Below, piece after piece: positions 36,681 through 45,493 of a stretch of DNA of 64,000 nt (position 1 is the stretch's first letter; each line of letters begins with the position of its first letter). The stretch covers positions 1 to 64,000 of the forward strand of contig NZ_JAGUQP010000009.1 in the NCBI RefSeq assembly GCF_018704065.1, in the 5' to 3' direction. A model generated the notes under the pieces. The model did no database searches. It was not told the DNA's origin and worked only from the letters and a program-made list of their open reading frames with translations. This DNA comes from Desulfovulcanus ferrireducens. GTDB lineage: Bacteria; Desulfobacterota; Desulfovibrionia; Desulfovibrionales; Desulfonatronovibrionaceae. Both the position numbers and the translations under genes were made by a program.

Positions 36681-36688
36681 AATGTTAA
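36674..36688. promoter_or_regulatory. Putative TetR operator
   Basis: TTAACAT-A-ATGTTAA, a perfect 7 bp inverted repeat with one central base, overlaps the tetR start codon. It fits autorepression but is only a sequence pattern. Confidence 0.45.
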
Positions 36689-36938
36689 TATATCCTAACC
36701 TTTAAAAAAGCAAATAGTGTCTTGGTTGTCTGTTTCAAATTTTATTTAAAAATTTCATATAGTTTGCTTCTATTTTTATTTCTATGTCTGGCCTGACTCT
36801 TTTTATGTCTGATTTGCATTTTCCTTGGGCAATGGCGAGTTCGTTGGTTGATATTATCAATAAAAGTAAGGTTAGTTTGTACTAACATCCCAAAAAAAGC
36901 AAGCCCAAAAAAGAAAATTGTGGCCAAAAAATGATATT

Positions 36939-36952
36939 TTGACTTAAGTCAA
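36939..36952 (+). promoter_or_regulatory. Putative CRP/FNR-type site
   Basis: TTGACTTAAGTCAA is a perfect 14 bp palindrome of the TTGAC-N4-GTCAA form, matching the general pattern of CRP/FNR-family sites. It lies 82 bp before the start of the sulfite-reductase-like gene. The rest of the 353 bp region 36681-37033 is AT-rich with nothing else recognisable. Confidence 0.5.
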
Positions 36953-37033
36953 TGCAGCGCACAATTTTCCATCAATATAGATAATTAAGTTTTAAAATAG
37001 TTAATTGTTGGCAAAATAATTTAAGGAGGTACC

Positions 37034-37666
37034 GTGCGAACAGACTCTTTTTCCCTGGATATATGTCACGGCCTTAGTGGGGGCAGCTGTCCTAATGTCT
37101 TGCCCTGGAATGGAGAACTTGAGACGGAATTAAAACGGGTTGTCCTGGAAAGCGGATGGCCTGGATTTCTTAGGGGCTGGATCAACGGTCCTGTCAAGGC
37201 TCATCAAAAATTCAAGATCAGCGTGGCTGGTTGCCCCAATGGTTGTTCACGTCCACAAATTGCCGATTTTGGTCTGATAAGGGCCAGGAAGCCAGACTTT
37301 GTAAAGGAGATATGCATAAAGTGCGGGCTTTGCGCCCAGACTTGTGATGAAGATGCAATTGAGCTTTTGAATGCTGGGCTCGTATTTGAAATAAATAATT
37401 GTCTTTACTGTGGGGCATGCCAGAAAATATGTCCAACTCAGGCCATTCTTCCCGACAAGGATGGGTTTCGCATCGTTCTAGGGGGTAAGCTTGGAAGACA
37501 CCCAAGACTGGCGTCCGAACTTTCAGGTATATTTGCCGAAGAGGAGGTTTTAAACATTCTGGGTAAAGCCCTGGTCATGTATATGGAGCATTACCAACAC
37601 CTGAAAAGATTTGGAGATCTTTTTGACCTTTTTGGTCAGGATAGGGTATTGAAAAAGTTGGTGTAA
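37034..37666 (+). CDS. Siroheme-domain/ferredoxin protein (sulfite reductase-like, short)
   Basis: A 210-residue protein with a GTG start behind AAGGAGG. The first half has a KFKISVAGCPNGCSRPQIADFG stretch (about residues 56-77), the CxGCPNxC motif that ligates the siroheme-coupled 4Fe-4S cluster in sulfite/nitrite reductases. The second half has two ferredoxin motifs CIKCGLCAQTCDEDA (about 95-109) and CLYCGACQKICP (about 120-131). It resembles a truncated AsrC/dissimilatory-type subunit. Forms a pair with the NapH-like membrane gene 41 bp downstream. It may be a small sulfite reductase or an electron carrier. Confidence 0.72.
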   Translation: MRTDSFSLDICHGLSGGSCPNVLPWNGELETELKRVVLESGWPGFLRGWINGPVKAHQKFKISVAGCPNGCSRPQIADFGLIRARKPDFVKEICIKCGLCAQTCDEDAIELLNAGLVFEINNCLYCGACQKICPTQAILPDKDGFRIVLGGKLGRHPRLASELSGIFAEEEVLNILGKALVMYMEHYQHLKRFGDLFDLFGQDRVLKKLV

Positions 37667-37707
37667 CCAAATGGGATTGTCAAAAATTATCAATAGGAGA
37701 TAATCGA

Positions 37708-39012
37708 ATGCATCTCTGGCTTGTTCCCCCGATTTTGAGTCTGATCTTGCTTTCGGCCCATGCCTTAAGGGCAGGAGACTTGGGCCTGTGCATTGCCTGG
37801 ATTCTCCTTTGTCTTTTATTTTTCACCAAAAAGCGTTGGATCAGATATGTTTTGGCTGCGGGTTTCACCTTGGGGGCTTTTACTTGGGTGGAAACTGGAG
37901 TCCAGCTTGTTCAGTTCAGAATGGCTTTTGGGCTTCCTTGGCTCAGGCTTGGGCTGATTATGCTCACTGTCTTTGGGGTTACGGTTTTTTCCCTTTTCCT
38001 GATCCTTGGCCAAAAAGGACGACTTTTTTTCTCGGAAGCAGTAGAGATAGGACCAGCCCAAGGAGCAGCTTTTTTGCTCACAACCCTGACTCTTGTATTG
38101 GCCAGAACAAAGACCAGTTTTCCTATACTTCTTGCTGATCGTTTTCATTTGAACATGGGGTGGGTAGAAATTTTTTTTCTTGCCTTGTATGCAACATGGA
38201 TTACTGGAAAAATGCTCGACCCTAAAGCGTCTATTCGGGTTAGGCCGCGTATCTGGGCCCTGTTTTCCCTGGTCTTTTTTCTTCAGCTTTTCCTGGGGCT
38301 TTTAGGGATAGAGGAAATGCTCATGACCGGAAAACTGCATTTACCCGTGCCAGCATTGATCCTGGCAGCACCAATTTATCGTGGGTCGGGCTTTTTTATG
38401 CTCACCCTCTTTACGATAACTGTTCTTTTGGTAGGCCCGGCCTGGTGCAGCCACCTATGTTATATCGGGGCCTGGGATGATGTGGCCAGCCGGAGGGTTA
38501 AAAAGATCCGGCATCTTCCTAAATGGGCCAAAAGGGCACAAATATTCAATCTTGTTTTGGTTGTTGCAGCAGCTTTGACAATGCGTATTCTGGGCTCCCC
38601 CTGGACGCTGGCTTTACTCTCGGCTTCCATTTTCGGACTTGTGGGAGTAGGGGTCATGCTCTTTGTGTCCTCTAGAAGGGGACAACTGGTTCATTGCACA
38701 ATGTATTGTCCCATGGGGCTGGTGGGTAATGTTTTAGGCAAGATTTCACCCTGGAGGATAAAGATTGATTCAGAGTGTAACAAATGCGGCAGATGTTCAA
38801 GCATATGTCGGTATGGAGCCTTGACTGGTGAAGATTTGGAAAAGGGTAGGCCAAATTTATCCTGCACACTATGCGGAGATTGTCTTGGGGTCTGCAAAAA
38901 GAAGCATATTTATCTAAAATTTCCAGGTCTATCCCCTGGACTGGCCAGGAAAGTTTTCGTTGTCATGGTCGTGAGTCTGCATGCGGTTTTCCTGGGAGTA
39001 GCCAGGATGTAA
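37708..39012 (+). CDS. NapH/NosR-like membrane ferredoxin
   Basis: A 434-residue membrane protein with about nine helices. In the loop after the sixth to seventh helix is WCSHLCYIGAWD, and near the C-terminus CTMYCPMGLVGNVLG, then two ferredoxin motifs CNKCGRCSSICRYGAL (about residues 359-374) and CTLCGDCLGVCKK (about 390-402). This pattern is that of NapH/NosR-type quinol-linked iron-sulfur membrane proteins. With the upstream soluble iron-sulfur protein it likely passes electrons between quinol and the siroheme-like protein. Confidence 0.78.
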   Translation: MHLWLVPPILSLILLSAHALRAGDLGLCIAWILLCLLFFTKKRWIRYVLAAGFTLGAFTWVETGVQLVQFRMAFGLPWLRLGLIMLTVFGVTVFSLFLILGQKGRLFFSEAVEIGPAQGAAFLLTTLTLVLARTKTSFPILLADRFHLNMGWVEIFFLALYATWITGKMLDPKASIRVRPRIWALFSLVFFLQLFLGLLGIEEMLMTGKLHLPVPALILAAPIYRGSGFFMLTLFTITVLLVGPAWCSHLCYIGAWDDVASRRVKKIRHLPKWAKRAQIFNLVLVVAAALTMRILGSPWTLALLSASIFGLVGVGVMLFVSSRRGQLVHCTMYCPMGLVGNVLGKISPWRIKIDSECNKCGRCSSICRYGALTGEDLEKGRPNLSCTLCGDCLGVCKKKHIYLKFPGLSPGLARKVFVVMVVSLHAVFLGVARM

Positions 39013-39069
39013 TCACTCAACTTTCGGCGTTCGCTCCGAGTTTGTTTTTAAGTTTTGGAGGATAATATT

Positions 39070-39921
39070 GTGCCCTATTTAGGCGCTCACATGTCCATCA
39101 GCGGCGGACTGTATAAGGCGATACAACGCATCCAGAAGGTAGGAGGCAGGGCCCTGCAGATATTCTCTAAAAATCAAAGACAGTGGCACTCCCCTTCCTT
39201 GACTGAAGAATCCATTCAGGCATTTAAAGAAGAATGGCAGCAATGGGGCGGGTATCCCATTGCCGCGCACACATCTTATCTCATTAACCTGGCCGCAAAA
39301 AATAAGAGTGTACTTAAAAAATCTATTCACGCTTTTGCTGATGAATTGAGAAGAACCGCGCTTCTTGGCATCCCTTTTCTGATTACCCATCCGGGGTCGC
39401 ACGGCGGGGACGGAGTGGAAGTAGGCTTAGGAAGGTTTGTACGCCATCTTGACCAGGCCATTGAAATATCAGGGAAGCAAGGTGTAACGGTCCTTCTGGA
39501 AACAACAGCGGGTCAGGGAACGAATCTGGGTGCTAGTTTTCAGGACTTGGCCTTTATTCTGGAGCAGTCTAAGTTTCAGGAAATGCTTGGGGTCTGCGTG
39601 GACACTGCCCACATCTTTGCCGCGGGCTATGATTTACGTACTCCAGGAGCCTATGCCCAGACCCTTGATTTGTTAGAAAAAAATATTGGCCTGGAAAGGA
39701 TACATTTTTTTCATCTCAATGATTCGAAGACAGGGCTTGGTTCACGCAAGGACAGGCATGAGCATATCGGACAGGGGCAAATTGGCCTGGAAGGATTCAA
39801 GCTTCTCTTAAATGATCCCCGTTTCCGTGAGCATCCCATGGTCCTGGAAACCCCAAAAGACAAGGATTTACATGAAGATATAGAAAATCTTAAGGTTCTT
39901 AACTCCCTGATTTCGAAGTAA
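39070..39921 (+). CDS. nfo: Endonuclease IV (AP endonuclease)
   Basis: A 283-residue TIM-barrel AP endonuclease. I choose the GTG at 39070 because GGAGG lies eight bases before it; an in-frame TTG upstream overlaps that site. Metal-binding and family motifs are visible: LGAHMSISGG (residue 3 on), HPGSHGG (about 104), LLETTAGQGTNLG (about 137), VDTAHIFAAGYD (about 173) and DRHEHIGQGQIG (about 220). It cuts 5' to abasic sites in base-excision repair. Confidence 0.93.
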   Translation: MPYLGAHMSISGGLYKAIQRIQKVGGRALQIFSKNQRQWHSPSLTEESIQAFKEEWQQWGGYPIAAHTSYLINLAAKNKSVLKKSIHAFADELRRTALLGIPFLITHPGSHGGDGVEVGLGRFVRHLDQAIEISGKQGVTVLLETTAGQGTNLGASFQDLAFILEQSKFQEMLGVCVDTAHIFAAGYDLRTPGAYAQTLDLLEKNIGLERIHFFHLNDSKTGLGSRKDRHEHIGQGQIGLEGFKLLLNDPRFREHPMVLETPKDKDLHEDIENLKVLNSLISK

Positions 39922-40347
39922 AAAGACTTATAAGAAGCGATTAGGAAGGTTATAAAGTTTGTGCCCAAACCTTAGTCAGACAGAGGATAAGTTTTCATAA
40001 TTTGTCGGATGTTGATTGTAGGCATCTTGAAGAAGTCTACAAAGAAATAAGCAAGATGTTAAACTTTAAAAGAGGGGTTCAAGTAAGAAATCCTTACCCC
40101 GTAGCCCTTAATCCCTACCCCTTAAACTAGACAGATGCAGGTACCGGATAGGCCCGATGAGAGAAATACTATAAGCTAGTCCGCTAATTTTATAAACAAT
40201 GGAAAATTTCTTAATGGCGTGTTCGCAGGCAATTGTCGAAGGCATATAAAATAGTAGATAGTTATGAAAGAGGACTAGGAAAAGTAATTTTGAGAATATT
40301 TGGACAAGACAAATTCGAGACAATTAGACAAGAGGAGCGATTTTTAT
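39922..40347. other. Intergenic region, possible four-helix-bundle gene remnant
   Basis: Mostly unstructured. One plus-strand frame near 40003-40127 reads LEEVYKEISKMLN, reminiscent of the last helix of S23/four-helix-bundle proteins, then runs into a CCCTACCCCTTAA repeat. Evidence is thin and no start is visible. Confidence 0.25.
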
Positions 40348-40387
40348 AAAAAAAGGGGTTAGGTGATTTGACCTAACCCCTTTTTTT
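40348..40387. terminator. Bidirectional rho-independent terminator
   Basis: AAAAAAAGGGGTTAGGT pairs with ACCTAACCCCTTTTTTT around GATTTG. It directly follows the tRNA-Arg gene in its direction and can terminate both strands. Confidence 0.9.
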
Positions 40388-40397
40388 ATTCTTTTTA

Positions 40398-40474
40398 TGG
40401 CGCGCCTGCAGGGATTCGAACCCCGGGCCGACGGCTTAGAAGGCCGTTGCTCTATCCAGCTGAGCTACAGGCGC
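40398..40474 (-). tRNA. tRNA-Arg (anticodon TCT)
   Basis: A 77 nt cloverleaf on the minus strand. Acceptor stem GCGCCTG/CAGGCGC, D-arm TAGCTCAGCTGGATAGAGCA, anticodon stem with loop CTTCTAA (anticodon TCT), T-arm CGGGGTTCGAATCCC and an encoded CCA end (plus-strand TGG at 40398-40400). A terminator follows at once. Confidence 0.97.
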
Positions 40475-40487
40475 TAAGAGAACTCTT

Positions 40488-40516
40488 CATTTAATTTCAA
40501 TTAAAAAAAAGGTCAA
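40488..40516 (-). promoter_or_regulatory. Putative tRNA-Arg promoter
   Basis: On the minus strand TTGACC, a 17 bp spacer and TAAATG, with the -10 box 13 bp before the mature tRNA 5' end. The -35 is good and the -10 weak. Confidence 0.5.
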
Positions 40517-40576
40517 GATAAAATAGCTAAGATTTTTTGGGAGATAGATTTTTAGCAAGCGATTTTCAACCAACGG

Positions 40577-40665
40577 GTGAGATTGCCACGGGCAGCTTCG
40601 CTGCCCTCGCCTGGACAATCTCGTCCCTGTTATAGCGGATTGAGCAAAATAGGCGAACGAATCTC
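40577..40665 (+). repeat. GATTGCCACGGGCAGC-type palindromic repeat, copy 3
   Basis: Third relative: GGTGAGATTGCCACGGGCAG, CTTCGCTGCCCTCGCCTGGA and a closing GAATCTCA are visible, more diverged in the middle. It also shares the flanking TTAGC..GCGATTTTCA preceding copy 1. It lies between the tRNA and the TPR gene. Confidence 0.68.
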
Positions 40666-40718
40666 ACACTTTAAATGGCAAAAGAACGCGTAAGTTTGGT
40701 AAATATAGTGTAATCGAC

Positions 40719-40758
40719 AATGACACAGCAAGACAATCGCGTGGTACGCTGTGTCATT
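40719..40758. repeat. 11 bp perfect inverted repeat (stem-loop)
   Basis: AATGACACAGC (40719-40729) and GCTGTGTCATT (40748-40758) enclose 18 nt. No U-tract. It could be an operator or the tip of a small repeat element, about 195 bp upstream of the TPR gene. Confidence 0.55.
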
Positions 40759-40953
40759 AGGGTATATTCATTGTCCATTTTAATAAATACTTGAACGTTA
40801 TCTGATATTTTGTTGACTAGTTCTATATCTTTTAATTACAACACTCTTAGTCTTGTGGGTTACAAAATAAGAACTTCATAATTTATTAATCCATTTAATG
40901 CGTATTTATATTTATAGTTAATAAAGGAAATATTGTGAGCCTGGGAGGGATTC

Positions 40954-41709
40954 ATGGTTAGTAACCATAGCCTTAAAACAACAGAAAAAGAAAAAGACAA
41001 TAAAATCAAGGGGCTATTTTCTCTCCAGACCGTATCAAAAGTAGGTATTGGAACCACTCAGAAAAAGGATATCCAGAAAAAGTATTGCTTTGCAACTGAG
41101 ATTGATGATGACATGGTTGAGATCAGGCCCCTAAATGTTGAATTAGTTCCTTCCAGCTCAAAGAAAATCATTTCCAAAGATGAGTTTCTGAATAAGTTTT
41201 TTCCTGAGCCAGAGTTTTATATGCAAACAGTTTATCCTAAAATGTGCGAATTAAAGAAAACCATTGCCAGGGCTGAGCGACATCGTAAGCGGGGAGAAAC
41301 CTATAGTGCTGAGTATGAGTATAAGAATGCATTAAAGATTGATGAAGAAAATATCAGGGCAAATTTTGGTTTGGGGCTAACTTATCTGGAAAGAGGTGAC
41401 AAAGAAAAGGCCAACAACATATTTAAGCGATTGGTCAAGCTAGATGCCGCTTTTGAGCTGAAACACAAGCATTTGTTTAATGAGTTTGGAATAAATTTGC
41501 GTAAACAAAAGATGTTTGAACAGGCAGTTGAGTATTATGGACGGGCACTTGAGCTTAGCCCGAATGATGAAAATTTGCATTACAATATCGCTCGGGCGTA
41601 TTTTGGCCAAAATAAAATTGAACTGGCATTAACGCATTTAAAAAAGGCCCTGGAATTGAATCAGGAACTCAAAGAGGCCAAAAAATTCATGGAATTTTTA
41701 GGTTGTTAA
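40954..41709 (+). CDS. TPR-repeat protein
   Basis: A 251-residue soluble protein. A polar N-terminal part (1-90) with FLNKFFPEPEFYMQTVYPKM is followed by TPR units (about 95-250): ERHRKRGETYSAEYEYKNALKI, RANFGLGLTYLERGDKEKANNIF, NEFGINLRKQKMFEQAVEYYGRALEL and LHYNIARAYFGQNKIELALTHL. This combination is common in Desulfovibrio-type genomes, always with unknown role; a protein-protein adaptor is likely. GGGAGG precedes the ATG. Confidence 0.78.
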   Translation: MVSNHSLKTTEKEKDNKIKGLFSLQTVSKVGIGTTQKKDIQKKYCFATEIDDDMVEIRPLNVELVPSSSKKIISKDEFLNKFFPEPEFYMQTVYPKMCELKKTIARAERHRKRGETYSAEYEYKNALKIDEENIRANFGLGLTYLERGDKEKANNIFKRLVKLDAAFELKHKHLFNEFGINLRKQKMFEQAVEYYGRALELSPNDENLHYNIARAYFGQNKIELALTHLKKALELNQELKEAKKFMEFLGC

Positions 41710-41791
41710 CTGTTAGTCTAATTTTTAAAAGGTGCTTACTGTAACTTAAAGGTTAGTCTGGCAAGCTCAACTATATTATTTTCATATCATT

Positions 41792-42691
41792 TTAGCTAAT
41801 TAACTTAAACAATATTTCCCCGCTCCTTTCCAGAACCTGCAGGTTATACCCCCCTTCGAGGGTGAAGATAATGGGCAAGGTTTTCTCTCTGGCAATCGAA
41901 ACAAGAGTCTCAAGGATGAACCTTACGCCTTCATCTGTGACTTTCATGCCAGCCAGATAATCATCCTTATGCAGATCAAAGCCGGCTGAGACAAGGAGGA
42001 TTTCTGGTTGGAATTTATTTATCAGACCAGGAAGAATTTCTCCGTAAATCTGTTTTATCTCCACATCTCCTGCCTCTGCCGAGAGAGGAATATTATAGGT
42101 ATGTTCGTTGTTTTCGCTTTCGCTTCCAGTACCCGGATAGAATGGATACCGGTGAGAGCTGAAGTAAAACACATCGGGATTATTAGATAGGATATGCTGA
42201 GTTCCGTTGCCATGGTGAGCATCAAAGTCAATGATGAATACTTTTTTAAAGCCAAGCTCAAGGGCTTTTAGCGTTCCTGCAACTACATTATTAAAGATAC
42301 AAAAACCCATTGCCCTGCCATGTTCTGCGTGATGTCCAGGTGGTCTTACTGCACATAAAACACAATTAAAGTTTTCTTTAAAGCAGAGATTCACTGCTTT
42401 TTCCACTGCACCTGCGGCCATGAGTGCGGCATAGTAGCTGTGTTCGTTGTAATAGGTGTCAGGATCAAGGTGTCCCTCAAAACTCTGGCATCTTTTTTCT
42501 ACTTCGTGGATATAATTTTCATCGTGAGCAAGCTTGAGAAGGTGCATGTCTACAGGTTTACTGTCTAGAATGGGGATATTAAAAGAAGGAAGGGTTTTTA
42601 GAAATGCATGCAGTCTTGTTGCATTTTCAGGATGGGAGGGAAGATCATGTTTCAAAAAAATCTCGTTAAATATAACAGCAGACTTGAACAC
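41792..42691 (-). CDS. Histone deacetylase-superfamily protein (AcuC-like)
   Basis: 299 residues from the GTG at 42691, which has GGAGG eight bases upstream; an in-frame TTG farther out lacks a site. The zinc hydrolase signature is clear: RPPGHHAEHGRAMGFCIFNN (about residues 123-142) with the His pair, IDFDAHHGNGTQ (Asp-His-His metal ligands, about 159-170), and LVSAGFDLHKDDYLAG with the last Asp. It removes acyl groups from protein lysines, polyamines or related amides. Single gene on this strand. Confidence 0.88.
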   Translation of the reverse strand: MFKSAVIFNEIFLKHDLPSHPENATRLHAFLKTLPSFNIPILDSKPVDMHLLKLAHDENYIHEVEKRCQSFEGHLDPDTYYNEHSYYAALMAAGAVEKAVNLCFKENFNCVLCAVRPPGHHAEHGRAMGFCIFNNVVAGTLKALELGFKKVFIIDFDAHHGNGTQHILSNNPDVFYFSSHRYPFYPGTGSESENNEHTYNIPLSAEAGDVEIKQIYGEILPGLINKFQPEILLVSAGFDLHKDDYLAGMKVTDEGVRFILETLVSIAREKTLPIIFTLEGGYNLQVLERSGEILFKLIS

Positions 42692-43305
42692 TTTAAATAC
42701 CTCCGCAAAATATCGGATGTCGAATTTTATTTGTTTTGAAGTGGACAGCAATCTTTAATAGAATCGGTAGGAAAACACAACTGAACTCCAATAGTTTTTG
42801 AGCTCTTTTTTGTTTTTTGCGGCTATAATTTGCAATGGTCGCTTATGGCCAGATTCTTAAAAACAGTTAGGTTCCCGGTCCAAGTTGTTTGATTGGGAAA
42901 TCAGCCCCTTGCTTCAAGTCCCGATGTCTTTGATTTTAATGCTGGTTTATTTTTAAATAAGCAGCCAATGAAGTCAATTCTCCTGTTGATATGCGAGCAT
43001 AGTTTTTTTATCCCCCCCCCCATTTGGACATCTCCCCGGTTCACGCAAAAACCTCCTTTTTTACGCAAAAAATACATTTTTTTTCAATTTCGATTACACA
43101 TTTTAGTTAAGTAACAAAAAGCAGGTGTATTTTTCAGCGATACGTGTGAAAATTTGCGTTCATGCGTGTTACTTAGGTAGCAAATTGGCGATAAAAAATG
43201 TTGACTTTTTAATTTTTTAAACATAATCGAGTAATTTTTTATAAGTTGTAAATGTGTCGTATTACTTTGGTTAGGAAATTATGCATGGTTTGGTAATTAC
43301 AATTT
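42692..43305. other. 614 bp control region upstream of the uptake locus
   Basis: No gene. It holds a run of ten C (43012-43021) after a T-rich stretch and a direct repeat ACGCAAAAA (about 43046 and 43061). A possible promoter is TTGACT (43201-43206) with CATAAT (43222-43227), 15 bp apart, about 80 bp before the binding-protein start. I found no clear cobalamin riboswitch or Fur box by eye. Confidence 0.5.
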
Positions 43306-44445
43306 GTGAAGGGGAACAGTGGAGAGCTTGAGGCGATCATTTTTTGTGGTTCGCTAGGTGTGCTATTTCTATCTAAATTCTACAAAACCTCTAGTATGAG
43401 GTCTAAGCTTCTTTTTTACCCGAGAAACCCTATGCGTGCAGCCAACTATTTTATATTTATTTTAATTTTCTTCTTAGCCTGCAAGAGTGGGTTTGCTGGG
43501 GAAACACGAACCTTTATCGATGCCAGGGGGCGTGAAATCCAGCTCAGCTTGCCTGTCCGAAAGGTAGTTGTTCTCAGTGCAAATGCCTTGGAAGTTATGC
43601 AAATTTTACAGGCAGAAAATCTTGTAGTCGGAGTCAGCGATTACATCCACCAAAAACCGCGGTTGTGGTCGAAATTTCAGGATCGGCCAGTGGTTGGGCG
43701 TTGGAATGAGCCAGATTACGAATTGATAGCTACCCTCCGGCCTGATCTGGTTTTGTGTTACGGGCGTTTTCCCGGGCTTGAGGCTGAACAAAAATTGGAG
43801 CCGCTGGGAATCCAGGTGCTTCGCCTCGATTTTTATAAAATAAGCGCGCTGCCCAGAGAGGTGCAAATTCTGGGCATGGTTTTAGGGAAGCAAAAGCAGG
43901 CAGAAGTATTTTTACAATGGCATGCTCAAAAAATGGAGCATATCGAAAAATTGCGCAGAAAAAACTCACCAGGTCCAAAGGTCTATGTTGAAAGCTTTTC
44001 TGACTACCAGGTGATGGGACCGGGGTCTGGTGGGTATGAACTAAGTATTTATGCCGGAGCTCGTAATATTGCTTCTGCATTTTCTACATCGTTTTCTAGG
44101 GTTAGCCCTGAATGGGTATTGAGCAAAAATCCGGATGTTATCGTTAAGATAGCTTCGATAAAGGATGCCTATGTATGCGACAATTCAAAAAAATTTCGAA
44201 AAATACAGAAAAATATCATGGAACGTCCTGGCTGGAAATTCACCCGTGCAGTGCAAGAAGGCAAAGTTTATGTATTGGCGTCAGACGTTGCAGGGGGACC
44301 CAGGGCTGCAGTGGGAATCGCTTACATGACCAAATGGTTTTTCCCTAAAGTAGACTTAAATCCTCAGGAAATGCACAGAGAGTATTTGGCGGATTTTTTA
44401 AAGGTGCCATACCGTGGTTTTTATGCCTACCCAACAGGGAAGTGA
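43306..44445 (+). CDS. Periplasmic metallo-tetrapyrrole-binding protein (BtuF/HmuT-like)
   Basis: An up to 379-residue type III binding protein; the start is uncertain. The signal peptide looks like MRAANYFIFILIFFLACKSGFAGE, so a start near 43432 is as likely as the GTG at 43306. Mature domains have RTFIDARGREIQLSLPVRKVVVLSANALEVMQIL (the FecB/BtuF opening), VVGRWNEPDYELIATLRPDLVLCYG and the long linker helix. It captures a chelated metal compound (cobalamin, heme or siderophore) in the periplasm. Next to FecCD and ATPase genes and the TonB receptor. Confidence 0.83.
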   Translation: MKGNSGELEAIIFCGSLGVLFLSKFYKTSSMRSKLLFYPRNPMRAANYFIFILIFFLACKSGFAGETRTFIDARGREIQLSLPVRKVVVLSANALEVMQILQAENLVVGVSDYIHQKPRLWSKFQDRPVVGRWNEPDYELIATLRPDLVLCYGRFPGLEAEQKLEPLGIQVLRLDFYKISALPREVQILGMVLGKQKQAEVFLQWHAQKMEHIEKLRRKNSPGPKVYVESFSDYQVMGPGSGGYELSIYAGARNIASAFSTSFSRVSPEWVLSKNPDVIVKIASIKDAYVCDNSKKFRKIQKNIMERPGWKFTRAVQEGKVYVLASDVAGGPRAAVGIAYMTKWFFPKVDLNPQEMHREYLADFLKVPYRGFYAYPTGK

Positions 44446-44449
44446 AGAC

Positions 44450-45493
44450 ATGAGTACCTCCAGAAGGCTTCCGGCTTCATATGGGTTAACCCAATATAGG
44501 CATCTGATCAGGCAAAGAGTCGTGCTTCTTTGCATCTTGGCGGCTCTGCTCGTGTTGATGGGCATGGTCAGTCTCTGTGTAGGTAGTTCAGCTCTTGGCT
44601 TGCAAGAAGTGTTCGCAGCTCTGTTTGAGCAATCGACCGTATCAAGTGTAATCATCTGGAAATTGCGCCTGCCTCGAATCGTTATGGCTTTTCTGGCCGG
44701 GTGGGGTCTGGCCTTGGGCGGGACTGTCTCCCAGGCTATTTTGCAAAATCCTTTAGCTTCGCCGTTTACACTGGGAGTAGCTTCAGGAGCAGGCTTTGGA
44801 GCCGTAATTGGTATTGTTTTCTCAAACGGGCTTTCCAGGGAAATAGTTGCTGCCAGTGCCTTTGGTTTTGCCTTGCTCACATCTTTACTTATTTATGGGG
44901 TGGCTCGCTTGAAAAGCACCTCATCCGAGACCTTAATCCTGGCCGGCGTGGCCATCATGTTCCTTTTTTCTTCGCTTACTTCCTTTGTCCAATATACAGC
45001 AACTATTGAAGAAGTGCATGAAATGGTCTTCTGGTTTTTTGGCAGTCTCTCCAAAGTGGGATGGCCTGAAATCAGTATCGCCTGCCTGATGATCATTCCT
45101 CCCATTCCACTGGTGATGGCAAGGGCATGGGACTTGAATCTTTTGATGACCGGGGATGAATCAGCCAGTGCCCTTGGGGTCAATGTGTCCACCATACGGA
45201 CAGGAGGCATTTTTCTGACAGCGCTCATGACCGCGGGCGTCATTTGTTTCACTGGTGTTATAGGTTTTATTGGGCTGGTGGCACCTCATATCGCGCGCAT
45301 GCTAATTGGAAGTGACCATCGCTTCTTGATCCCAGCTTCTGGATTTGTGGGCGCAATACTGGTGGTGGGTGCTGACACGTTGAGCAGAACCATCTGGCCG
45401 CCACAAGTTATCCCAATTGGTATCATGACTTCTTTCCTGGGAGTCCCATTCTTTTTTTACCTTTTGATGAAAAAGGCTAGGAAATACTGCTAA
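44450..45493 (+). CDS. FecCD-type ABC permease (BtuC/HmuU-like)
   Basis: About 347 residues from the ATG at 44450 (AGGGAAG seven bases before), with another in-frame ATG at 44414 overlapping the previous gene. About ten helices; motifs LRLPRIVMAFLAGWGLALGGTVSQAILQNPLASPFTLGVASGAGFGA and TGVIGFIGLVAPHIARMLIGSDHRFLIPASG are the family signatures. It forms the inner-membrane channel for the bound ligand with the ATPase gene that overlaps its stop. Confidence 0.9.
   Translation: MSTSRRLPASYGLTQYRHLIRQRVVLLCILAALLVLMGMVSLCVGSSALGLQEVFAALFEQSTVSSVIIWKLRLPRIVMAFLAGWGLALGGTVSQAILQNPLASPFTLGVASGAGFGAVIGIVFSNGLSREIVAASAFGFALLTSLLIYGVARLKSTSSETLILAGVAIMFLFSSLTSFVQYTATIEEVHEMVFWFFGSLSKVGWPEISIACLMIIPPIPLVMARAWDLNLLMTGDESASALGVNVSTIRTGGIFLTALMTAGVICFTGVIGFIGLVAPHIARMLIGSDHRFLIPASGFVGAILVVGADTLSRTIWPPQVIPIGIMTSFLGVPFFFYLLMKKARKYC

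Noticed and set aside
40108-40323. A 71-codon minus-strand frame near the tRNA
   Set aside because: No ribosome site, no family resemblance and odd composition; it lies over CCCTACCCC-type repeat sequence.
42692-43305. Cobalamin riboswitch or Fur box upstream of the uptake locus
   Set aside because: I looked for the conserved GCCACTG and AGGGAA-type pieces and for a Fur inverted repeat and saw none, but covariance-model search would be decisive.
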